From Bolinopsis microptera (lineage: Eukaryota; Ctenophora; Tentaculata; Lobata; Bolinopsidae): 64,000 nucleotides of DNA. Shown here piece by piece: positions 1-12,000 of the stretch. The stretch spans positions 5,000,460 to 5,064,459 of the forward strand of contig NC_087083.1 in assembly GCF_026151205.1 (NCBI RefSeq), read 5' to 3'. The first letter of the stretch is position 1. The number at the start of each line of letters is the position of its first letter. A program made the translations under genes and the position numbers. The notes below the pieces were generated by a model. That model ran no database searches and was not told where the DNA came from. It was given only the letters and a program-made list of their open reading frames with translations.

Positions 1-3000
1 AGCCTTCAAGTAGACGTACAGATAGACAATCTCAAAAGACATGCAGCACAACTGGTCTAAATCTTGTAGAGATCAACATCAACGATCCACCTGTTGAGAC
101 TGAAGATCTATTGAAAACTCACAAAGATTTAAATGAAGACGTGGGTACTGAAGAGCCCATCAGCACTCCAATTTCAGAACAGGAGTTGTCTTCAACTAAA
201 CAATTGGAAGCTGATCATGAGCCGTCTGAAAAACCAATCAATGATGCGCTGTTAAATGAAAATGAATTTACAGCTACCTCTCTCATTCCTACACCTCTAA
301 TGAATGTTTCAAGCTCCGGAACTCTAAAATCTGTATCCAGTTCTGGTTCATTGCAAACAATGGAAAACTCAGAATCAGTTCCTCCTGCTGACAAAGCAAA
401 CGACAGTCTCAGGGCAGGTGATGTTCCTGATAAAGACCCTACCACTCCAACGTTATCAACATGCAGCTCTAGTTCTGCCCTCTCAAAAAGTCTCATGGTC
501 AACAGTTCGTCTTCAAACAGCTCTGAACAATCTGCTGCAATGTCTTTTTGTACTATAACTAATGAGCCAATACAACAGCTTGTTGTAGATGTTGTTGATG
601 AGGTGTCAGAAGATTGTGTTAGTGTCCCGTCTCCAGAACGTGGTGGTTGGTCTGAAGACGAGATTGACGAGATTGATGTCGACAAAGCAAGCAGTGACCA
701 AGATAGTAGGTCATCATTTGAAGTCACAGAACACAAGAGATGTTTGAGTATCGGCAGTACAGCTAGCTCTTCAATTCTTATGTTGCAGTCACCCTATGAT
801 ACCACAGATGGAGACAAAAGTGATAAGAGTGATATCAAGAGTGATAAAAGTGATGAGAAATCAGATGAAGATTCAATGAAAACCCCAACTGACCTACCTG
901 CTCCTCCGACACCTACATTGGAACTTGCACATCAAACAATCGTGGAGGAAGTACCAGCTAGCAGTGTTCCTGCACGAATCATAACTTCTCCAACCCACAG
1001 TGATCAGAGTGATCTCATGGTTATTTCAGAACCAGACACTGCTTCAAACAACGAGCTTATGAAACTCAAGGAAATACTTCATGCAAGGGAACAGAGGCTG
1101 TTCAGGATGAATCATGAGTATGTTCAAGTTCAGGATGAGCTGCAAAGTGAACGACAAAGAAGTCATAATCTTGAGCAGAATCTTAATCTTTTGAGTCAGA
1201 AGCATACTGTTTCTGTGGAGAGGCTTGAGGATGAACTGGCTGCTATGGATGATCTTAAGAATCATCTGGAGGAAGAGATACAATCTATGAGAAATCTTGG
1301 CGATATAAATGAGCTGAAATGTGAACTAGATGAAAAGGATCAGCTCATAGAGGAGTTAACCATGGAGGGAGAAAAGTTGGCCCAATCAAGCTTTAACAGC
1401 AGCAATAATGTTAAAAAACTTCGACAAAAAGAAAAAGAGGACGAAAAAATCATCAAGGATCAGTCAGAGAAAATAGAGTCCCTCTCAAGAGAGATTGAGC
1501 AATTGAAAGGGAAGATGAAAGACCAGCAGGCAACCGTTCATGAAAATGAACAAAACATATCAGAACTGAACTCTATTATAAGCTCCCAAAGTGAAGAGCT
1601 CTCAAACGCCAGAACAAAACTAGAAAACTGCGAGTCAGAAAATCTTGCCTTGAAAACCAAAGTGGACGGTTTCCAACTAGAAATAAATTCTCTTCGAGAT
1701 AGAAACGCTCAAGCTGAATCACGGGCCAACCAAGAAACCCTCAGTGCAAACATAAAAGCAAAAGAACAAGCCCAAGCAGCGGTGGAACAGCTGCAAGCCA
1801 GCACTGACTTGACCATCAAACAGCTAAACTCCCAAATCGAGGAGCAGCAGGAGGTGATTGGTCGGTTGGAACAGCAAGCTGTCTGGCGAGAACAACGTCA
1901 AAGGGACCAGATTCAGGAGCTGCACCTACGCGTTGAGGATGCAGATGGGCGCAACCAGGATATTTCAACTTCGATCACTGCGTCCACACAGCCACTTCTC
2001 AGGCAGATTCAGCTGTTTAAGGAATCTCTTGCTAATCAGCAGGCTAATTGGGAGAGAATTGAGAATGAGTTGAAGGATAAGCTGGATCAGGCAAGGTCGG
2101 AGTTATCTGGTTCAGGTGAGCTTCAGTTTTATTCCATTCTTATCTGAAATTAATCTACAATAATTTGAAATGAAAATTACTAAGTCAGGCTTATTTATTA
2201 GTTATGATTTTTTGTTTGTTTTAAGGTCCATAGTTTTAAATGAGAATGAACCTTAAAATTAATTAGTATTCGACGAATTCTAGAAGGCTAGTTGTATCTT
2301 TGTAATTTTCACAGTCACTGAAACCCTGAACTATTTTCAGAGATGGAGAAACGGGATTTGTCAGACCGACTGCAAGTAACAAAGAACAAAGTTTCCACCC
2401 TACAAACCCAAGTTGACAACACCCGGGCTGAGCGCAACGAACTAGAAGTAACCCTCGAGGTCGTCCAAAACAAACTCTCAATCCTGGAGGAAGAGCGCAA
2501 GAAAGACACCAACAAATCCGACAGTATAAAATCACAATTTGTGCAATCTCTAGAAGAGAGCCAGAAGGAGTGTGATCATCTCCGTGAGGAGTTACTCCGC
2601 ATGCAATCATACGTTCGGGATCTGGAATCCAATAAATCAGTGATGAGTGAGGTGGAAGATATTGCCAGCAGGAGTAGTACTCCCCCTATAGAGTTCACGT
2701 CTCAGACTAATATCCTGGAGAGATCCTTATTTGGAAGTAGCACTCCAATGTCGCCGACTCAGTCTATACCTTCGCATTCTTCGTATCTCATGGAGAAGAT
2801 GGCTTCTCAGCTCAAACAGTCACAGGTAAGGGGTTTATGTTTTGATTGTAGCGTTCATTTTGATTATTTTGGGGGGATTATTTTTTGTCTACTGATCGAA
2901 ACAAACATGGTTCATTTCCTCGCCAGTATCCAGATATATAAGTTACCTGATAATTAAACCATCTTGAATTTAAGACGAGCCATAATATTGTAATAGTGGT

Positions 3001-6000
3001 TGTCATAGAATAGAGATAATATATAAGCGTTTTATCGAGTTAGGCGATGGTCAGGGGGGCGGGGGAACCCCCCCCCCCCATGGTGAGATTTTAAGCTGTA
3101 AACTGATTCACTGTTGGCACATGTCCATTTCTAATACAATTAACGTTGATAAAAATAACCTCATGTGTTTGAGCCGATTGGCTCGGTCACAACACGTACT
3201 CAAATTACATGTGCTTTAGATTTTAACTTACAATTCACTTTAACATGTCAGTTCATCCTAAACAATGGTTTACATTTTTTACGTCGAATTTAACTAAGAT
3301 CACGCACAAGATGTCATCCTGACATTCCCTTCAAATTGAACTAATATCATACCACTAACAAGATATTATCCCTCTCAGAGTGAACTAACAAGATATTACC
3401 CCTCTCAGAATGAACTAATATCATACCACTAACAAGATATTACCCCTCTCAGAGTGAACTAACAAGATATTATCCCTCTCAGAGTGAACTAATATCATAC
3501 CACTAACAAGATATTATCCCTCTCAGAGTGAACTAATATCATACCACTAACAAGATATTACCCCTCTCAGAGTGAACTAATATCATACCACTAACAAGAT
3601 ATTACCCCTCTCAGAATGAACTAATATCATAGGGGGGGGGGGGGGGGGCCAATGGCATAAATGGAGAAAATGGAGAATTACTCATAGGTTTTTCCATTTT
3701 CTCCATAGAAATAGTCTCCATTTTATGCCATTTTATGCCATTTTATGCCATTGAAAACCTGAAAAATTTAGAATTTCGAGAAAAATTATTTTAAAAAAAG
3801 ATATTTTCGGCCAATAATGAACAGGGTATCATGAAACATGGAGAAAAGTGGTTTTCAGAAAAACTTTGAAAAATTTTGACTTAGAAAATTTTCGGTCCAA
3901 GTCATTTTCGATACGTACCTCCCGTATCGAGAGCTCCCGATTCCGAGCTCTTGTTGCAAAGGGGAGGCCTGCCTTCCGAGATCGCATTATCTCGAGTCCA
4001 AAATTGTGTATCGAGGGGAAGGTGTGGACTTCGAAAAAAATATTTTCGGCAAATAATGAACAGAGTAGCATGAAACGTGGAGAAAAGCGGTTTTCAGAAA
4101 AATTTTAACCGAAAAAATATTTTCGGCTTATAATGAACAAGGTAGCATAAAACGTGGAGAAAAGTGTTTTTCAGAAAAACTTTGAAAAATGTTGACTTAG
4201 AAATTTACCCCTCGGTACACAATTTTGGACTCGAGGCTTCCTCCTGGTAATACGTTCTCGGAAGGCAGACCTCACCTTTGCAACACGAGCTCGGAATCGG
4301 GAGCTCTCGATACGAGAGGTACGTATCGAGAATGACTCGGGCCGGAAATTTTCTAAGTCAAAATTTTTCAAGGTTTTTCTAAAAACCACTTTTCTCCACG
4401 TTTCATGCTACCCTCTTCATTATTAGCCGGAAATATTTTTTTAGTTTTTCGGTTTATCGAAGTCTGCACCTACCCCTCGAGGCTTCCCCTGGTAATGCGA
4501 TCTCGGAAGGCAGGCCTCCCCTTTGCAGTGCGAGCTTGTTTCGACTTTCGAGGATGTAGGTCTCACTTCTCAGTGCCTATTACTCTCCCCTATTACTCAC
4601 TCCTGCTGTAGCCTGTAGAAATAACTTGACACTAGGCTTGAGTAATTATGAGTTTGCCTGAAGTGTGCCTCTACTAACCTAGTGTAAGCATCTAGTAGCC
4701 TACTATGAGCTTTCATAAGCTTGTTACGCCCCTAGTTAACGTAAATAAACATGTTAGGATGTCCAGTTTAGGTGTTAAATGGTGTTAAAGATGAAATTTC
4801 GAAGACAAAATTCATGGCATAAAATGGAGAAAATGGAGAATTACTCATGGGTTTTTCCATTTTCTCCATGGAAAAAGTCTCCATTTTATGCCATTTTATG
4901 CCATTTTATGCCATTGGCCCCCCCCCCCCAATATCATACCACTAACAAGATATTACTCCTCTCAGAGTGAACTAACAAGATATTACCCCTCTCAGAGTGA
5001 ACTAACAAGATATTACCCCTCTCAGAGTGAACTAATATCATACCACTAACAAGATATTACCCCTCTCAGAGTGAACTAATATCATACCACTAACAAGATA
5101 TTACCCCTCTCAGAGTGAACTAACAAGATATTATCCCTCTCAGAGTGAACTAATATCATACCACTAACAAGATATTATCCCTCTCAGAGTGAACTAATAT
5201 CATACCACTAACAAGATATTACCCCTCTCAGAGTGAACTAATATCATACCACTAACAAGATATTACCCCTCTCAGAGTGAACTAACAAGATATTACCCCT
5301 CTCAGAGTGAACTAATATCATACCACTAACAAGATATTACCCCTCTCAGAGTGAACTAACAAGATATTACCCCTCTCATAGTGAACTAACAAGATATTAC
5401 CCCTCTCAGAGTGAACTAACAAGATATTACCCCTCTCAGAGTGAACTAATATCATACCACTAACAAGATATTACCCCTCTCAGAGTGAACTAACAAGATA
5501 TTACCCCTCTCATAGTGAACTAACAAGATATTACCCCTCTCAGAGTGAACTAACAAGATATTACCCCTCTCAGAGTGAACTAATATCATACCACTAACAA
5601 GATATTACCCCTCTCAGAGTGAACTAACAAGATATTACCCCTCTCAGAGTGAACTAACAAGATATTACCCCTCTCAGAGTGAACTAATATCATACCACTA
5701 ACAAGATATTACCCCTCTCAGAGTGAACTAATATCATACCACTAACAAGATATAACCCCTCTCAGAGTGAACTAACAAGATATTATCCCTCTCAGAGTGA
5801 ACTAATATCATACCACTAACAAGATATTATCCCTCTCAGAGTGAACTAATATCATACCACTAACAAGATATTACCCCTCTCAGAGTGAACTAATATCATA
5901 CCACTAACAAGATATTACCCCTCTCAGAGTGAACTAACAAGATATTACCCCTCTCAGAGTGAACTAATATCATACCACTAACAAGATATTACCCCTCTCA

Positions 6001-9000
6001 GAGTGAACTAACAAGATATTACCCCTCTCATAGTGAACTAACAAGATATTACCCCTCTCAGAGTGAACTAACAAGATATTACCCCTCTCAGAGTGAACTA
6101 ATATCATACCACTAACAAGATATTACCCCTCTCAGAGTGAACTAATATCATACCACTAACAAGATATTACCCCTCTCAGAGTGAACTAACAAGATATTAC
6201 CCCTCTCAGAGTGAATTAACAAGATATTACCCCTCTCATAGTGAACTAACAAGATATTACCCCTCTCAGAGTGAACTAACAAGATATTACCCCTCTCAGA
6301 GTGAATTAACAAGATATTACCCCTCTCATAGTGAACTAACAAGATATTACCCCTCTCAGAGTGAACTAACAAGATATTACCCCTCTCAGAGTGAACTAAT
6401 ATCGTATCAAGAGCAGATCAGGAGTTTGTCACTAAGCAAAGCGTCCTTGAGCGCGGAAATTACTAACGTCTCCAAGAAGTGCGGTGAACTGGAACAGAAG
6501 ATCGTGGACCTGCCTTTGATTAAGAAGGAGAATAAGGTGGGTATTTATTATATTATTTATTTAATTGTTTGTTAAATTGTTTGTCAAATAATTTTTTTAG
6601 AAACACACCATACAAACTGTACATAAAAATTAAGGTAACGGTACTGAAGATATTATGACACTATTCCTCCCGTTGTTATAAAGACTTTGTTTTGTTGTTA
6701 AACAATTCCCTTCCACAAATATAAATTTTTTAGTAAAAAACACGCAGAGTCACTCTAAGTCTAAAAGAAAATGAACCCTTCGCACGACTTTGGATCGGAT
6801 TAAATTTTGGCTCAAGAATTGGATCATGAAAAAGTACATTTAAAAAAGTACATTCACATACCCTTATATACCAAACCAATTTGGTGTAAAAATACAACAT
6901 TTACCACATTTTGGTTATATCGTACATTGTGCTAACATTTATACCACTAAGTTTTATTATTACTGTAAATTATATAATTGTGAGATGTACTGAGTAACAC
7001 ACACAACAACAGTAGTGGTTCGATGTGGTGAAAGTTACTGATACCATTATGGCTGAAGTGTATATTATTATACATATTTATTTATTATTATGTATATTTT
7101 ATGTAGGCTATTTGCATACTTTTGTTCGTGTTGGACGGAGAAATGATACGACCTTGTAATCACAAAAAATCGAAAAAGTATCCATTGAAATTTAAAATCA
7201 ATAATGATTCTAAAATGTATAATCATTGCTTACACTGAAACTCATAACATTATAACTGATACGATCTCTCTAAAGTGAACCTCAGTTCCGCTTACAGGCA
7301 GGCTGCAGATGTGGAGAGGGTCATCGCCATTTCTCATTTATTTTTGGAGGTTCAATTTTCGCTATTATATTGAAGGCTGGTAAAATAGCAATAATCATCA
7401 ATTAATTTCGATGATTTGACCATTCACTAAAACTTGTCCATCGATAAATGGTAGTGAAGGCGATTTTTTTGCTATCATAGCCATTTATTTAATTCTTAAA
7501 CTTTTTAGCCATTTCACCAAGCGAAAATTACATTCTCCATTTCTTTTTTTTAAAGTGGCGATGATTGTTCCAGACATATAGCACTAATCACAAAACAGTA
7601 CAGAGAAATCATCATAAATTTAACAATTCTTCGTGAGCATTAATATTCTTATTTAATAAGCACACTTTGCTTACACCCAAAAGATAACACAGTGTGAATA
7701 TACGTGAGCAGTAACTGAGTAACTTGGAATTTTTCATATACACAAACTACAATGAGTCCATGATGCGGTTTTTTCTTCCAAAGGAATCTGTTCCGGTAAT
7801 TATAATCTTTGGAATGATAAACTGCACCGGATTTGATGTTTGAGCAGTTGCGGTGATAATGTTCATTTCCATTCCTTCGCCTGGTATATCTTGTGTGATA
7901 TCTGAAGCTAACCCTAGAACTGCAAGTAGATTACTCAGCCTCAATTGGAGGCTAATGAAGAGTTGTTTTGTTTTGGTAAATAATTGTTTTTTGTCCCCGT
8001 TTATAAGCGGATTTATGACTGAGTTGATGGGTAGTATGATTAACGAGAATATGGGATATGTTGAGGTTGCATCGATCTGTCCAAGGGAATGTAATCCACA
8101 AACAAAAATAAACGGTACCCAGCATATGAAATCTGTTAATATAATCATCGCAATTTTTCTTTGGTCCTTTTTCCTTTCTCGAACCAACTGCATTTGATCG
8201 ATTTCTTCCAGTTCCACAGTTTCAGCCGATGTTTTTGTTTTGACAATGATGAGTCCATAGCAAAAGCAAATTGTTAAGAAGCAGAACAAGTTGACTCCTA
8301 AGCAAAGCCACACAAAGGCTTTTTGTGGATCATTGTTCTGGACGAAGTACTTGAAAAGACAAACTCCGTCTGTACCATAAAAATGGATTTTCTTTCGGTC
8401 AAGAGTCCCTTTGTTGTAATCACTTGTGAACATTTCGTCAATCAGTGAGTTTATGCGTTGCCATGAGGTATCATCTTGTAACCTTAAATTCCCATAGAAA
8501 CTTTTTATAACACCGATGTGAGTTTTTTTATCCACATACGGTAAAAACAATTTTACATTAGGGTTGTATGTCATTCCGTTAACAAACAAATCTTCAAAAG
8601 AGGATAGAAGAGGCGCAATAGCTATCATAAGGCTTGGAACAGTAACAATCATAATCAAACCAGCGATTTTCGATAAAAGGTTTTCTAGCATACTAAACTT
8701 TAAATTAAAAACTTCGAACAAACGGAACATGCTGAATGAAGTCATCGAAAATAGGGATATTTGTGCGCCAAATGTACTTACCACTCCTAGCGATGAACAC
8801 ATGGTGCTTGATAACCAGACATATTGCTGCTTGCAGTATCCTTCTCCATAAATGATGGAATCCATAATTGCAATGCAAAGCAGGTAAATACCTGTGAGAA
8901 GATCTCCGATATTGATGAGCAGCGCAAATGTTGTATTGATCACAGTGTTGTTTACTCCAATGTTTTTGGATAATGATATAAAATTGCTGATCATACGCGT

Positions 9001-12000
9001 AATATTTAGTATGACTGCAACAACCCCAATGATCCAACTGACTACTTTAAATAAAATCCCTGAAATTATTTGCCTACCACAGTCTTCACCACATTCATCC
9101 GAGTAGTCAGAGCATTGAACAATGCCGTTGCACATTTGTGTGCTGGGAATGAAGTCTCTGGTCAAATTACAAGAAAAAACGTTAGAACAGTTTGTTTCAT
9201 CGGAAAGGTCTCCACAATCGTCCACTAGATTACAAACTTTGTCATGAGTTATACAATGTTCGTTTTCACAACGAAATAGTTCCTTTTGTAAATACCTATT
9301 TGTAACACTTATAAAAGCTAAACTGGTCCCATCACGTGTGACAGATATAACATTATCTTTAAAATTTTCACCTCCACAGGCTTTCGTGAGTTTGGCGACT
9401 TTTAATGGACAAACCAGAGAGTGTAGACATCTTTTTTTGCAGGTCATATAAACGTATTGCTCACCATAAAAGCTTTTGCATTCATGTTTTTTCTCTGGTA
9501 GAAAGATTGACAACGCACTTACTCCTAAAATGCCGGTGTCTGGGATTTGGAAGGTTTCATGAGAGCACGATGAGATGTGCTGACCCATACTAAGAGCAAT
9601 TCCAGGGAGACAGTATGACACAAATTTTGTCGGGAAATTCTTAATGTCCTTCCATAGGCGTTTATGATAATACGCTTTACTTATAACATTTTTGGATGGT
9701 CTTGTTTTTTTACAAGCAGCTTCTTCCACTGAGCAGGTGTTTAAGCCATTACACATACTCTCCAGTTTCACAAATCCAGTGGTCTCTGGCCCACACTTGA
9801 ATACATTTTTACAAAAATGACCTTCTGGCAAGTATCGGAACGAAGTGCCAACTATGCAGGTCGGCCAGAGGTTCAGTTCATCTTCACCTCCGGTACAATC
9901 CTGAAATCCATCACTAAGCCACGATATGGGCAGACTCAGAGGCATATCATGACGATATCTGCGGGCACACGTTCTTTCAGTCATTTCATGACATTCCTCC
10001 ATATTTTCATCACTATGATCAACACAATCAAAATTTCCATCACAAATTTGATGTTTATGAACCTTGCATCGGAAAGAAGGTTCTTTGCACAGTACATCGA
10101 AATGGTCATCACACAAAGAGTTTACCAGAGGTAAATCCATACAAATGATTGTAGGAGACAAAGTTGTCATAAATCCGCTTATAGGACATGTCAAGACAGC
10201 TCGCTTTGCGTCCGTGCAATTCATTTGGTCAAAATAATTATTGCATAAAGGGATGACATTATCATCGTAGAACATAATATGTGATATATTTATGACAGAA
10301 TTTATGACAGAATATATGGGGTATTTACCTAAAGCTGCACATCTTGTAAAATTGTGAATTGGTATCGAAAGGAAATCGCTAATATGCTGATATGCTGATA
10401 TGCTGGAAATACATATCTGGGTATCAGATTTCAAATCCAAGTCAAAACAATTCCTCTCGTCTTCCCCACCATCACAATCCCACACTGAATCACAAATTTC
10501 AATCGGTCTCACATATGTTTGTGTTTTTCCTTTTTTGCAAATAATTCCATACAGAAAACCGTTGCAAAATGCTTCGTCGAAACAATCTAGAGAATCGCAG
10601 TGTAGGTCGCACAAAGAAATGATTATTTCAGAAACTTTTGGGCAAAAGGCTTTCATATCACAAGAAACAATTGATTGAAACAGTTTGTCATTTCGCGTTT
10701 TATCGCAAACCCAACTGTAATCCATAATTTCATGCCATTTTTTACCTCTGAAACGTACATTGGATGTATTGCACATAGTTGCATCGTAAATACCATCCAG
10801 GTCCTTCAGTTTATACTTTACTTCTTCATTAATCGAATGCAAAAGAAGCTGGTAGTTGAAATGCTTATCATTTGGGCATATTTTAGAAACATAAACTTGG
10901 TATAAGTTCTCATCCTCGTATAGAGATGGTTTGGAGATAAATGCAAGTACATAAATGACTGTATAGTATGTTTCTGACCATACACATTTCTGAACGTTAA
11001 AAAAATGATTATAAACACATACGATTTGAACTGTTGCACCGTGATGTAATTCCTTGCACTGTCCTGAGATAAAATGTTTGTTCTAAATTTATGTTGGAGA
11101 CTTGGAGAGGAAAGACTAGCTTGAACAATTCACGATAATAATCGAAACCCTAATTCACTGCAAGCCCTGATTTACTGCAAACCCAAATTTGCCGTGGCTG
11201 TTAGCTTTCTTTCAAACTCCACGGTAAATTGGGGCTTTAATGTATCATCATCTACAAAAGTAAGTAATACTGCAACATCCAAACTTCTAAGGCATCAGAG
11301 TCCAAGATCCTAAATATCGTTCACATACTACGTAATCACGTTTTGGAAAATGTTAACCCCCCTCCCCGTAGTCAATTTTACACACAACTAGGCTATTGTG
11401 TCAAAATTACACTAGCGTAATCACTTGGAAACCCCTTTCCCCCTCGGCTAATTACGTAATATGTGAACGACTACTATGCGAGCACGATGCGTCCTAAAAT
11501 TGAATTATGCGAGAAAAATGCTGACGGAAGTTGTCCAATCTTACCTGGTTTAGGGTTGCACGAAAGAATGATATAGGGTAGTAATTCTCCAGAAGTAACT
11601 CTTATGTTGTATGAACAATCATCGAACTTCATCACTTCGTCCTCACAATGGAGATCAGATATAAGAAGGTAGGGTGTGTAGTAACCAATTTCTGCATAAC
11701 TATACAATTTCTCTTCATCCATATAGTCCACCCAGTCTACAGAAGTTTCAAACCCCAGTTCTTGACAGATAAGGTTGGCTGCTTTGTTGGAAAAATTTTC
11801 TGCAACAACTAAACCAGCCTGAGGTTGTAAATTGTCAAGAGCTTTTCAAAGTAAGCATCCAATTTAATGTTATTTGTTTGTTACTAGTTAGAGTTTTGAA
11901 CATGGTTCCTCATTTATATTTAAGTAAGTTCAGCATATCACTTACAATAAAAACTGTAAAAACTTTCATAAAACTAGAAAATTACCCCAAAACTGGCAGA

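Noticed and set aside
215-736. 173-residue antisense ORF inside TMF1 exon 1
   Set aside because: Shadow of the Ser-rich TMF1 frame.
6148-6372. Minus-strand repetitive ORF (HSERGNILL repeats)
   Set aside because: It is the 30-bp minisatellite read on the opposite strand; the multiple-of-three unit keeps any frame open.
3340-6400. CRISPR-like regular array
   Set aside because: Units are contiguous tandem repeats without unique spacers, in an animal intron.
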